DNA of 64,000 bases from Nematopogon swammerdamellus (GCA_946902875.1 OX336350.1:21318048-21382047); one strand, 5' to 3'; shown: positions 22,254 through 32,794, counted from the stretch's first letter. A program made the numbers and translations. Notes: generated by a model from the letters alone, not told the origin.

Positions 22254-23211
22254 CAGGGTGGCCCAGTTATAGTGGTCCAAAAATTTTTTTTAGATGGAGG
22301 ACATCATTTTGACTAATTTAAACAAACAATTAGTTCCGCGAAAATCAATAGTTTAGAAGTTATGATTTTTTTAAACTTTTTTTTAAATTTCTCTATTTTA
22401 GTCACATTAACCGCTCTAGTTGGATATCTATTCCACAAAATCGAATAAAATTTGGCGTAGAAGTAGAGGAGACACGTAGCTAGTACGTAATGAATAGTTT
22501 TTAGGTTTACTGTACTGTTGCTATAGCCCTTTCAGTGAATTTTTGTTCAGTTTACATTAAAACTGATAAATTTTTGAAAAATCACTGTGAAAAAAAATAG
22601 TACTACCGGAGATTTGGCCATGCCCTTAAAAACTACCTATACATATCACAATTCTGTAGACAAAAAATTGTAGTGGTGTTACCATTGTAACATATTCAAA
22701 ATTAACATCATTTGCACAAAGTCACTACAATAAAAAGAGACAATTACCTTAATTTTTAAAATCTTATTTTTTTCACAACGTTGATTCAACTACAATTTCA
22801 CATTATTCACAAACCTGTCTCAAACAGTGCTCATCTACACATAAAAAATGTTTAGTAATTTAAAAAAAAAAAAATTTAAAAATTAAGGTAATCAGTTTTA
22901 ATGTAAACTGAACAAAAATTCACTGAAAGGGCTATAGCAACAGTACAGTCTAGGAGTAAACCTAAAAACTATTCATTACATACTAGCTACATGTCTCCTC
23001 TACTTCTATACCAAATTTTATTCGATTTTGTGGATTAGATATCCAACTAGAGCGGTTAAGTGACTAAAATGGAGAAATTAAAAAAAAAGTTTAAAAAAAT
23101 CATATCTTCTAAACTATTGATTTTCGCGGAACAAATGTTGTTTTTAAATGAGTCAACATGATGTACTCCATCTAAAAAAAAATTTTGGACCACTATAACT
23201 GGGCCACCCTG
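22254..23211. mobile_element. Fold-back DNA element, copy 2
   Basis: Same family as 3897-4982. The ends CAGGGTGGCCCAGTTATA are perfectly inverted and TA flanks both (22252-22253, 23212-23213). Arms extend several hundred bp. The inner part differs from copy 1, with a right-arm-internal deletion. Confidence 0.85.
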
Positions 23212-23213
23212 TA

Positions 23214-24025
23214 TAACGTAGATGAGCCCTAAGAAAGGCTTTTTGAATACATCCCCTAAATGAGTAAACTAAGGGATGAGTTTGAAGTTTGTATAGGAAG
23301 TGCGCAATTTTTTTTAAGTTTGTTGTGTACCGAATTAAGGTATTCTAAAATGCTGTTTTCCAGAAGTGACAGAGATTAATGATGAACCTAGATTAATGGT
23401 AATATGTGTTTAGTCTTCTGTTTATAAATAAAAGTCAGTTGTATCAGCGCCTCCTGGAGGGAGAGGTGCCGCAAGCGAAACCGCGGGAAAAAAACTATAA
23501 TTATATAACAATAAACATCCTCTGCCTTATGGTCAGTTTTGGCCATCACCGCCGCCGACGCCTCGTCGCCGCCGTCGCTATGCGAGATCCCAACGTCTAG
23601 TCATAAATTCTCAGATCTGTCGCTTCTCCGGTAAGACAAAGACGAATTCCGATTTACATATTTTCGCTCGGCGCTTATGAGTTTTGGCAATAAGGACTTA
23701 GTAGTTCGAAGAAGGGGCGGGGGAAAATTTCACGTCGAGACAAAACACTTTGTAATTCGGGAAGTTGATGCGGGATTGCCCGCTTCCGAAACAACACTGA
23801 TGGTGGAATATTAACAGTGAAGTGAAGCGTTCTACGAGTAGGTAATTCTAATAGCCAAATTAGTGACGTACTTAACTCTGAACTAATTGTAACCGATCGC
23901 GGTCACCTCGGGGGTGGTAATTGCCCCCCTGCGGGTAACAACATTCGTTGCACATCACTTCTTTACCTCTCCTCTATCCTTATCTTCCCTTCTTTTATTC
24001 TCTTCCTTCCTTATCCTTCCTTACC
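23214..24025. other. Unassigned stretch
   Basis: An open frame at 23406-23600 has no recognisable domain. A TTCC/CTTCC pyrimidine tract lies at 23955-24030. Confidence 0.35.
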
Positions 24026-24242
24026 TTTAATAAAATCCAACGTCTGCTTTCTGTCTGTCGTTCTGTCTGTCTGTCCGCTTATCTCGAGAACCACTGAACC
24101 GATTTTAATAAAAAAAAATCTACGGATAGCTTGATTCTTCCCATCAACTATAGGCTACTTACTATCACGCTAAATGGCTTATGAGGTTAGCAGAGAAGTT
24201 AAATATGAGAGCGGGCGGAGCCGCGGGCACAGTTAGTCACTA
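24026..24242 (+). mobile_element. Helitron-like repeat, 3' end with GCGGGCGGAGCCGCGGGC
   Basis: Starts with a CTGTCTGTCTGTCC run and GAGAACCACTGAACCG, and ends with a GC hairpin word followed by ACAGTTAGT. The related end at 59405-59445 reads GCGGGCAACAGCTAGT. A GC-rich hairpin shortly before a CTAG terminus is the known form of lepidopteran Helitron 3' ends. That assignment is inference. Confidence 0.4.
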
Positions 24243-24295
24243 TTATAAATGCAAGTCTCAAAATCTGTCTATAACAGAAAAAACAATAACAGCGG

Positions 24296-24660
24296 AATCG
24301 ATTTTTTTAATGGAAACTAACACGGTTGGTCACATAATCTACAGCATTCGCAACGGCAGCCCATAACGCCTTGGTGAGCTAGGTGCCATGTCAGTGCTTC
24401 CCTTCGGTCGTGCCGGCTACAATGAACTGGATGGAAAACACTAACTATTTACATAGGCGTTTCGACCGACTTTAATTCAGTGCGGTGACACCGACGACCC
24501 GGGCGGGTTAAACCCTACCACCTAGAAAGATAATTGACCTATAGTTTTACGTGGAATGCGAACCACGGTCAGCTTCATACGCTCGAGCGTACTGACTGCG
24601 CCCAGGTGTGCTATCACGACCGAGAGTCAACCGATCGCACCACTGAGCTACCGAGTCTGA
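24296..24660 (-). mobile_element. tRNA-headed SINE with family A body
   Basis: The body (GGAAACTAACACGGTTGG to about 24525) is that of family A. The high-coordinate end carries a tRNA-like head with an A-box-like word (TAGCTCAGTGG on the minus strand). See also 60922-61312. Confidence 0.7.
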
Positions 24661-24869
24661 TAATTTGCATGCGGCTTTCAATAACAGAATCTGTCATATC
24701 TCCGGATGGTTTATCATCACGATATCTCCTCAAGTGGCCGAGCGAGCAGTGAACTTTGCGCGAGGTTTGGAGACAATTCCACCGCACCATAAGAATCAAC
24801 TTACGCTGGCTTATTTGTAAGATATGTATTAAAATTATGTAGCATTTAGTTAGTTCTATAAAAACCTAC

Positions 24870-24999
24870 CAAGTGCGAGTCGGACTCGCGCACCAAGGTT
24901 TCCGCACCACAAAAAAACTTTGAAAAAAAAAACACGTTTCTCGTACATTTTTAACTATTTTAACATTATTCTGTGAAAATTTCAACCGGCTACCTATTA
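24870..24999 (+). repeat. Left half of a split GTACGGAACCCTA repeat
   Basis: Runs from CCAAGTGCGAGTCGGACTCG to CTACCTATTA, where it stops. The missing right half, beginning TACGGTTCAA, is found 9.5 kb away at 34521. Full copies at 33000-33155 and 41100-41290 show that the two halves are normally continuous. Confidence 0.8.
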
Positions 25000-25129
25000 C
25001 ACTGAGAAAAAAGTTGTGTGTATAGAGCCAAAATTTTGCTACTGGCAGCCAAAAAGTTTCGTTGTTTGAGTGACTCCTTAACTTTTAGCTGCGGCAGCTA
25101 ACTCATTTTTGCTAACTCAGTTTGACTGC

Positions 25130-26100
25130 TGTAGCCAAAATGTTTTGCTACTGCAGCTTAGGTGCTGCCAAAATGTTTTGCTACTGCAGCTTAGGTGCTG
25201 CCAAATGTTTGGCTGGGGGTACAAAGTGTTTTGCTACTGCAGCTTAATGCTTATTGCTGCCGCTGCCAAAAGTTGAACTGCTATAGCCAAAATGTTTGGC
25301 TAGGGTTACTTAATATTTTGCTACTGCATCCGAATGCATATGCTGGTGCTACAAAATATTTGTCTTCTGTAGCCAAATTGTTTGGCTGGGGGTACAATAT
25401 GTTTTGCTACTGCAGCCGAACGGTTGCGCTGCCGCTGCCAAATGTTGAACTGCTATAGCCAAAATGTTTGGCTGGGGTTACTTAATATTTTGCTACTGCA
25501 TCCGAATGCTTATGCTGGTGCTGCAAAATGTTTGTCTGCTGTAGCCAAATTGTTTGGCTGGGGGTACAATATGTTTTGCTACTGCAGCCGAACGGTTGCG
25601 CTGCCGCTGCCAAATGTTGAACTGCTATAGCCAAAATGTTTGGCTGGGGTTACTTAATATTTTGCTACTGCATCCGAATGCTTATGCTGGTGCTGCAAAA
25701 TGTTTGTCTGCTGTAGCCAAATTGTTTGGCTGGGGGTACAATATGTTTTGCTACTGCAGCCGAACGGTTGCGCTGCCGCTGCCAAATGTTGAACTGCTAT
25801 AGCCAAAATGTTTGGCTGGGGTTACTTAATATTTTGCTACTGCATCCGAATGCTTATGCTGGTGCTGCAAAATGTTTGTCTGCTATAGCCAAATTGTTTG
25901 GCTGGGGGTACAATATGTTTTGCTACTGCAGCCGAACGGTTGCGCTGCCGCTGCCAAATGTTGAACTGCTATAGCCAAAATGTTTGGCTGGGGTTACTTA
26001 ATGTTTTGCTACTACAGCTTAATGCTTATTGCTGCCACTGCCAAATGTTTGACTGGTTATAGCCAAAATGTTTGGCTGGGGGTAAACAATAATTTTGCTA
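25130..26100 (+). repeat. Left subterminal satellite, 172-bp units
   Basis: At least four units of exactly 172 bp (equivalent points 25382, 25554, 25726 and 25898), nearly identical, each built of related sub-units around GCCAAAATGTTTGGCTGG, TTTTGCTACTGCAGCC and GCTGCCAAATG. The motif AGCCAAA occurs in both orientations. Since 172 is not a multiple of three, the repeated open frames are by-products. Confidence 0.9.
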
Positions 26101-26104
26101 GAAT

Positions 26105-26400
26105 AGCTTAAGTGTTTCGGATATCACAGCCAAACTTAAGCTGTGGCAGCTACGCTCCCTTTGGCTGTAATAATAACGGAACATTTTGGTAAAAAAAACT
26201 GAATATTTCACGAAGAGAACTTAAGTTTTAAGTATACACTATTATGGTTTTAAAAACAAAAATGGCATCTCTAAGTGTATATAACAAAACTTAAGTTCTA
26301 TTTGTGAAATATTTTTTTTACCAAAATGTTCCATTATTACAACCGAAGGGAGCATAATAGTTGCCACAGTTTAAATTTTGGCAGTGACACCGGAACACTG
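26105..26400. repeat. Inverted repeat next to the left satellite
   Basis: AGCTACGCTCCCTTTGG at about 26147 pairs with an inverted partner near 26342, and the match continues through GGAACATTTTGGTAAAAAAA and GAACTTAAGTTTT to a small loop around 26265. Arms are about 120 bp with mismatches. Confidence 0.75.
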
Positions 26401-26787
26401 AAGATATAATAGCAACATTACTGTTTACCCCCCAGCCAAACACCTGCAACAGTCAAATATTCAACAGTGAGAGTACAAGGTATATAAAAGCAAAACTCAC
26501 GAAACTATAATATACTTAAATGTTTTCAATGAATATGCTCAAGGCTATATATGGGGAAGTCAAATATTTCTAAAATAACAATGAAAGTCAATAATAAACA
26601 CATTAGGCTTTTTATTTTTTTTTATTTTAGTTGTGAATATATAAAAGATATTCATATACATCCACATCGGCATACTTAAGTGGCGAGGGCTACACATTAA
26701 CTTATTTTGACCGTGCTAGCTTTTTGTACATATTAATGACTACGATAAACATTGTTAAGTATCCTCAAAACTTTATTGCTGCTCTGT

Positions 26788-27024
26788 CTATGTACTTGCA
26801 CAGTCAACAAATTTTAGGTAATCATACGTAGATCGTAGGGTTGACTTTAATGCCGCTCTCATCTTGGATACAGTAAAACAATTATCTACCCTAGTCGACA
26901 CTGGGCAAGTAGGGAGAGCGGCTATAACGTAATGAGGATACTGTAAAAACAGCGAGTTTACATTTATACAAATATTACTAGAACAGAGGTCGGGAAACTG
27001 CGCTTTGCGAGCCGCATGCGGCAT
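26788..27024 (-). pseudogene. Degraded hAT transposase C-terminal fragment
   Basis: The minus-strand peptide contains TCPVSTRVDNCFTVSKMR followed by LKSTLRST. This parallels the hAT dimerisation-region pattern P-V-S-T-x-x-x-E-R-x-F-S-x-M-K and the later L-R-S-T. The normally conserved E-R pair is lost (D-N). It lies beside a hAT-type end, CAGAGGTCGG at 26984. Non-functional. Confidence 0.45.
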
Positions 27025-27292
27025 GCATGCATGTAGGCACCATGTAGGATTCGGCTCTTCTGTTGAAAATTTTTCCCAACCCCTGTGCCAAACATAAAAA
27101 TATAAAATTAAAAGAAACTAATTATGTATATACCTAAAAGATATTCACATACATTCACACCGGCATACTTATGTGGCGAGGGCTAGGTACATATTAAACA
27201 TATTTTGACTGTGCTAGTTTTTGTACGTATTAATGACTATAATAAACATTGTTACAAACAGTGATTAATATTTGTGAAAATATTACTAGACC

Positions 27293-27393
27293 AGAGGTCG
27301 GTAAACTGCAGTTTGCGAGCCGCATGCAGCCGTTCACATAGGATTTGGCTCTTCTGGTGAAAAAATTTGCCGACCCCTGTACTAGAATAAGTC
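27293..27393. mobile_element. Very short hAT-like MITE
   Basis: The left end CAGAGGTCGG and inverted right end CAGGGGTCGG are typical of hAT termini. Flanks TACTAGAC and TACTAGAA agree in 7 of 8 bases. A diverged paralogue occupies about 26984-27088. Confidence 0.6.
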
Positions 27394-27511
27394 CGCCTTT
27401 GCCCCTCACTTATATTATTTAACAAACTTGTGTCTGTAAAATCTTTGCAGCAATAAATAATTTCTAGCTATCTAGAAAAAAGATAAAATTAAAAGAAACC
27501 AATTATGTATA

Positions 27512-28010
27512 TAAGGTCTTTCAAAATTAGTTAATAGTACGCTAGGGGGGGAGGTTCTGTATCGGAAATAGATCACTTTTGAAGAAGAAAGAATTTTTTT
27601 TTTATAAAAAAAATTTTTTTTAATGTAAAATGTAAAAAACAATTTTTTCTCAATCGTTTCAGTTTCATGCCAGGAACAAAAAAGTCTTCCAACACATAGA
27701 TCTCTTTCTTTCAGAAATTGTGAAAAACCACAATTTTAGTTTTATTAGTATGGAATAGAAAGAATTTGATTTTTTTTACCATCTTACACGTGTTACATCA
27801 TAATAGTAATGAAGACTTTTTTGTTACTGTTATGAAACTGAATCGATTAGACAAAAATCAACCACTTATTTTTTTATTTAAATACATAAAATAAAAACAT
27901 ATTTTACATAAAAAAAAGACCAAGGTCCAAAAAATTTTATATAGGTTTTACTCACTATATGATACAGAACCCCCCCTTAGCGTACTATTAACTAATTTTG
28001 AAAGACCTTA
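27512..28010. mobile_element. 500-bp TIR element with about 50-bp inverted ends
   Basis: The ends AAGGTCTTTCAAAATTAGTT are inverted perfectly and continue through AATAGTACGCTA to a G/C run. It interrupts copy 3 of the local direct repeat: the related unoccupied site reads GTATATAC at about 27128, and here the flanks are GTATAT and ATATAA. Interior AT-rich and non-coding. Confidence 0.8.
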
Positions 28011-28164
28011 TATAAATAAAACATATTCACACACATTCACACCGGGATACTTAAGTGGTGAGGGCTACATTTTAACATGTTTTTATCGTGAAAGGTAATT
28101 AATGCCAATAAAAAATTTTCCATAAAAAAAATCATCATATTACAATGTTATTGAGATCTCAGAC

Positions 28165-28416
28165 CTCATCCATTGTTACTGACCCTTGTAACAATCTCTC
28201 GGCAACATGGCCTGTGGGGACAGGAATATTACTTTCAGAGTTGTGGTGCTTATTGAGATGCTTTCCGTAAGTATTTTTCAATTGGAATGATCTTTTACAA
28301 TTACCCTCGGCACAACGATATACTGTGATTTTGTCTTGACAATGAAAATGAGCGAAATGTTTAAATAAATTCTTCACTGTAGGCAGAACTTTGGAACATA
28401 AAAAGCAAACTGGCAT
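28165..28416 (-). CDS. C2H2 zinc-finger first exon
   Basis: ATG at 28416. The peptide begins MPVCFLCSKV with a C-x2-C and a following HFAHFH (residues about 20-24), then a second finger YRCAEGNCKRSF...GKHLNKHH with C-x4-C and H-x4-H. A GATGAG|GTCTGA donor at 28164 precedes the in-frame stop at 28159, so this is best read as exon 1 of a spliced gene whose later exons are lost or hidden under insertions below 28 kb. The start lies 24 bp past the stop codon of the gene described at 28441-30586, same strand. Two-finger N-termini of this kind accompany transposon genes of EnSpm type in animals (recognised from memory). Likely a DNA-binding transposase component. Confidence 0.6.
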
Positions 28417-28440
28417 TTTTTAAAAACAAAATTACAAATT

Positions 28441-28949
28441 TTATTCGCCAACAGATAAATAGCTCAAGAGAGCATTTGCAGAAGTGTATACCTTGTCAGA
28501 TTTTCTCATTAAATTGTAAAAGCCTTATTGAATAAAGTAGCATACACTAGCGCATTCCGCAGGAAACTCAGCGTTCAAAGCGAAGATGATTTTGAAGCAC
28601 GAATCTACGGCTTGTGTGATTCATGTTATCTGATACTGCACTAAATCATTAGTCCTATAACGGGAATTATCCACAATTATGTAGCGTGCGGTGATGTCTT
28701 TCAACGATGACCCCTCAATAATAATGTAAGGCTGGAGTGTTAGACCGAGACTTGCCAGTTTTTCACGCCTCCACGTGATGGTTTCTTCTAGTTCTGCAGG
28801 ACTCTTGATGTGTCTGATGAAAGACTCGAGTATCTCCACCTTTGAAGGTCTCCAATTTCGCTTTCCTTTTGCGGTCTTAATGGTACTCGGGTTCATCAGG
28901 TACGGAAGAAGCATGAACGCAGCAATGTTGAGGAATTCTTCGTCTTCTT
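28441..28949 (-). pseudogene. Last exon of a spliced transposon gene, two stop codons
   Basis: A clean acceptor (pyrimidine-rich, ending ATTACAG) at 28950-28951 opens the exon. The frame runs EDEEFLNIAAFMLLPYL, then KGKRNWRPSKVEILESF, RREKLASLGLTLQPYI, VDNSRYRT, and after a TGA at 28623 continues in the same frame with AVDSCFKIIFALNAEFPAEC and GFYNLMRK to a TAA at 28441. A second in-frame stop lies at 28527. The persistence of family-like sequence past both stops shows a decayed gene, not a short one. The same order of motifs occurs in high-copy animal proteins (in fish often labelled SAMD3-like) tied to EnSpm transposons. The function is unknown to me. Confidence 0.65.
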
Positions 28950-29285
28950 CTGTAATAAATAACAAAAATATAATAAATTTTTTTAAACTACCCAGAAATA
29001 AACGCACCTAGTTACAAAATTACGGTCCTAATCTTAATTTTTATCCTAATCTTAATTCCTATCTAGCTGACGGGTTAATTAGCAGACAGACATTATATTG
29101 GTGTTGATGCTTTAGATACGGGGCCCTCAAAAGAGGAAAGACAAGATCGCTTCGCCTGGATCGATTGTGCATTATCTGTTTTCATCGGTCTAGGCACCCA
29201 AGCTAGGTATTATAATAATAAAAAAAGTTGTAGTGAGTAACAAGGCAAGTAGCAACAGTCAAGTAGCATTAAAAAGTAAAACATA

Positions 29286-29680
29286 ATTTCCGTTTACTTA
29301 CTTAAAGGAGTCGGGAGACCGCTAAGTAAATTCCCGCGCAGCTCTGAGTTTTTATATTTTATTTACTTAGCGGTCCCCCGACTCCTTTATGTAAGTAAAC
29401 GGAAATTATTTTTACTTTTTAAGGGTCGGGGGTTTTTTAAATTTGTAATTTAACTATTATTTCAAGCTTTTTAAAAAAACCGCATTAAAATCGGCCCACT
29501 TTTTAAGATAATTAATTTTTTATTACTTAATTGCTTGATTACAAACATAGCTAAGAACCATCCCGATTAAACAAGCTTCCTAATAAAAAAAACCGCATCC
29601 AAATCGGTCCATCCGTTTCGGAGCTACGATGCCACAGACAGACGCACACACACGTCAAACTTATAACACCCCTCCGTTAA
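29286..29680. repeat. Dispersed repeat with internal hairpin
   Basis: An inverted pair, TTACTTAGCGG with GACTCCTTTA and its complement (29290-29405), surrounds a TATATTTTATTT loop, followed by the AAAGTCGGGGG word and the block shared with 12604-12840. Other copies: 38420-38910, 41410-41600, 48340-48460, 53545-53740 (interrupted) and 59930-60360. Confidence 0.7.
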
Positions 29681-29780
29681 AAAGTCATTGCCATATGTGA
29701 AAAGTCATAAGGTGAAAATAACATTGATCTATTTCCGGTGTAAAGGCTTGAAAAAAAAACAATCAACTATATTAACTGAC

Positions 29781-29928
29781 CTTCAATGCCACTCAAAAGT
29801 TCCTTCACGAAGGGCTCTTGACGCTTGCTGGCCGCTGCTGCTGCGAGGATCTTGCTGCGATGTAGAGGCAGATTGGTATACAACGCATCGTCGTAGGCCG
29901 GAAAGAGTGTGTTGAAGTCTTGGAGCAA
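29781..29928 (-). CDS. Internal exon of the spliced transposon gene
   Basis: Bounded by a textbook acceptor (TATTTTTTCAG, 29929-29930) and donor (GAAG|GTCAGTT, 29779-29780). The exon is 148 bp and fully open: LLQDFNTLFPAYDD, then LPLHRSKILAAAAASKRQ, then KELLSGIE. It starts in phase 0 and ends in phase 1, and the next exon (28949 downward) needs exactly one preceding base to read GAA-GAA-GAC, so the junction is in frame. DFNTLFP matches the corresponding region of the EnSpm-linked family. No stop codons within. Confidence 0.65.
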
Positions 29929-30021
29929 CTGAAAAAATAAAATGAAATAATACGTTGAAATCCAAAATAAATATCAACTTTATGACGTACAAATTAAAAA
30001 TAACTTTTAAATTCAAGTATG

Positions 30022-30110
30022 GACTGGCACCTCCTCGGGGGTGATATTGGCTGCGCCTGAGGCTTCGACCTCGGACACAGCCAGCTAGTTCGGAAACAAA
30101 AAAAAAAAAA
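30022..30110 (+). mobile_element. Truncated LINE tail (family c) with target duplication
   Basis: Contains GGCTGCGCCTGAGGCTTCGA and an A-tract, identical in form to the 3' UTR at 49426-49488. ATTCAAGTATG lies before (30011-30021) and after (30111-30121). It inserted in the intron between the exons at 30398 and 29781. Confidence 0.9.
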
Positions 30111-30397
30111 ATTCAAGTATGAAAAAAAAGTGGTTATTATAAAAATTTTGAAAGCTTTTTTTTACATCTTTATTTAATAAAAATTACGTTTTACTTTTCA
30201 GTTCACATTGCTATAAAATCGTGTTTTTTTTAATTTATTGTATTGTTATCGGTTCCTACTACTTGTGCAAAATTTAATAAAATTATGCGTACGTTTGGAA
30301 GTTAATGAAAATTAATCTGAAAGATTTCATTACACACATACAGGTCAAGCTAATAAAAATGTGTTAATAAAAAAATAATTTATAAAATAATACACAC

Positions 30398-30586
30398 CAG
30401 ATGTAAGCCCTTCTGCTGGCGGAGCGCTTTGAAGTCATACTTCTTTTATTTGACAGGCCCAGCTCGTGAAGACGTGGACTTGTGATCATGCGGTTGCAAA
30501 GTTTTCTCCGTGCGACATTATTGAGCAGGCCCGAATGCTCAAACTGAGTGAGCAGTGATTTTCCTTCGTTGCTTGAGGTCAGCAAA
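30398..30586 (-). CDS. Upstream exon candidate of the spliced transposon gene
   Basis: An acceptor-like TATACAG at 30587 opens a frame reading LLTSSNEGKSLLTQF, EHSGLLNNVARRKLCNRMI and further basic residues to TSKRSASRRAYIW, where GTGTGTA (30397) may be a donor. The segment from EGKSLL to RRKLCN resembles the motif block preceding the DFN block in the same family. The candidate donor leaves phase 2, which does not fit the phase-0 start of the next recognised exon, so a small exon or a different donor is missing. Confidence 0.45.
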
Positions 30587-30699
30587 CTGTATAGTGACGT
30601 GACGCGAGTCGTTCGTTCGTACGCACCCACGTAAAGTAAAATAAGGAATGAAAGAAAATCGTCCCTAACAGCGGTTATGTAATAGGACTGGTTTGCAAA

Positions 30700-30940
30700 A
30701 ATTATGTCAAAAGCAGCCCAAATTGGGCTGTATGTAGCTCAAGTTTGGCAACAACTTGCCAAATTTGACTGCCACAACCAAACCAAAGGCTATTTTATAT
30801 TCTTTGGCTGTATTCTGCCAAATTATGCTGCATGCTGCCAAACTGTTTGGTAATGTGCAACCAAACACGCGCTTTGGCTGCATCCAACCTAACTGTTTGT
30901 GAAGAACTTGCCTAATATTGACTGCCACAGACAAACAAAT
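30700..30940 (-). repeat. Inverted segment of the right subterminal satellite
   Basis: About 1.5 units of the 153-bp repeat of 33155-33770 in opposite orientation (shared words AACTTGCCAAATT, GCAGCCAAA). It forms the outer left side of the inverted arrangement around the telomere-like array. Confidence 0.75.
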
Positions 30941-30949
30941 GGCAATTTT

Positions 30950-31510
30950 GTCATCTCCGAGATTTTTACGATTCCCCGCAGAGGACCCTTAATACTAAGC
31001 CTTCGCAGTCTGTCCGTCAGTCTATCCGTCCGTCTGTCCGTCCTTCAGTCTGTCGGTCCTACGTATAAAGGGCTGTATTTTTTATGATTCCTTATCCGTC
31101 GTACGGGACCCTATTACTAAGCCTACGCCGCAGTCTGTCTGTCTGCCCGAGGGCTGTATCTCTTGAACCGTAATAGGTAGCCCGTTGAGCAGAATATGTG
31201 TTATTATGGCCGATATAACAACAAATAATAAAAATAAGACAAAGTAAAAAATTCACGGGTGTCTCCATAGAAGAAACTAAAAAGTGTATGCGCGCCGTCT
31301 ATCGAAAACAGTATGAAGCATTTTAACTAATCCATAGATGGCATGAGTGGCGCTGACCATGACATGGCGATACGGAACCCTCGGTGCGCGAGTTCGACTC
31401 GCACTTGTTTGCGAGTCGAACTCGTTTGTCGACTTGCCGTTTTTTTTAACTGTAATAGGTAGCCGCTTCTTATTTTTACGGAATATATGCGTTACTCGTA
31501 TTATGGCAGA
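30950..31510 (-). repeat. Two nested copies of the GTACGGAACCCTA repeat
   Basis: CTGTCCGTCCGTC-type runs, AGGGCTGTATCTCTTGAACC and CGAGTTCGACTCGCAC identify the family in minus orientation, duplicated and rearranged. Confidence 0.65.
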
Positions 31511-31853
31511 TTTACTAATTTTATAAGAAAACATTAAAAATTAAGGGGTGTCCGATGCCCCACACAAGCAAATAGTTTCTTGCGAATGTCAGATCATGTA
31601 CAAATCAGCCAAGGTATCAACTAGAAAACCAAATATAGGAATAAGCGAATGGAAGTAACTATGTTAATAAGTATTTTGTCTCTCCTGTAAAAATGGAATA
31701 AGCATTGAAGATCGTTTTGTTCGCCGACTCCTCAATTATCTCAAGAGGGTGATGCATTCCCATGCAATCACGCAGCACATTCTCTCTATTTTACAAGCTT
31801 TCTGACTAAAACTATTACTTCGTTTCAAACTAACAAACATTTATTAAACTTGC
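31511..31853. other. Unassigned DNA inside the large transposon
   Basis: No gene or repeat family recognised. Confidence 0.35.
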
Positions 31854-32705
31854 TAACCTAACCTAACCTAACCCAATCCAATCAACCCATCACAACCAGA
31901 CCAAAAACAACACAACAACACAACTCAACCCAACCTAACCTAACTTAACCTAACCTAATCTAACCTAACGCAACCCAATCCAATCAACCCATCACAACCC
32001 AACCAAAAACAACACAATAACACAACCCAACCTAACCTAACCTAACCTAACCTAACCTAACCTAACCTAACCTAACCTAACCTATCCAAATCTAACCTAA
32101 TCTAACCTAACCCAACCCAACCCAACCCAATCCAATCCAATCCAACCTAACCTAACCGAACCTAATCTAACCTAACGCAACCCAATCCAATCAACCCATC
32201 ACAACCCAACCAAAAACAACACAACAACACAACCCAACCTAACCTAACCTAACCTAACCTAACCTAACCTAACCTAACCTAACCTAACCTAACCTATCCA
32301 AACCTAACCTAATCTAACCTAACCCAACCCAATCCAATCCAACCTAACCTAACCTAACCTAACCTAATCTAACCTAACGCAACCCAATCCAATCAATCCA
32401 TCACAGCCCAACCAAAAACAACACAACAACACAACCCAACCTAACCTAACCTAACCTATCCAAACCTAACCTAATCTAATCTAACCTAACCCAACCCAAT
32501 CCAATCCAACCGAACCTAACCTAACCTAACCTAACCTAACCTAACCTATCCAAACCTAACCTGATCTAATCTAACCTAACCCAACCCAATCCAATCCAAC
32601 CGAACCTAACCTAATCTAATCTAACCTAACGCAACCCAATCCAATCAACCCATCACAACCCAACCAAAAACAACACAACAACACAACCTATCCTAACCTA
32701 ACCAA
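31854..32705 (-). repeat. Telomere-like (TTAGG)n array with higher-order units
   Basis: Long runs of CCTAA on the plus strand, some with ten or more perfect units, mixed with degenerate CCCAA, CCAAT and ACAAC words. A block containing GCAACCCAATCCAATC recurs at 31970, 32177, 32379 and 32631 (spacings 207, 202 and 252 bp), plus a first variant at about 31871. TTAGG is the ancestral insect telomere repeat. The position is interstitial, inside a transposon. Confidence 0.9.
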
Positions 32706-32794
32706 ACTGTGTGTGAAGAATTTGCGCAATATAGACTACTATAATAGCCAGGATTTTTTCGACGAGGACAGATTTATTTCGCTGATTAAAAAAT

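Larger units (their letters stand above)
26640..28110. repeat. Three copies of a 0.4-0.5-kb direct repeat
   Basis: The phrase AGATATTCATATACAT with GGCATACTTAAGTGGCGAGG recurs at 26644, 27137 and 28016 (as a variant). Copies 1 and 2 also share the CAGAGGTCGG segment. Copy 3 is split by the TIR element 27512-28010. Confidence 0.75.

Noticed and set aside
25195..25974. Series of near-identical 82-87-residue open frames
   Set aside because: They follow the 172-bp satellite unit; the unit is not a multiple of three and the frames have no start context or domain.
31854..32705. True chromosome end
   Set aside because: Non-telomeric DNA continues on both sides and the array is degenerate with higher-order units.
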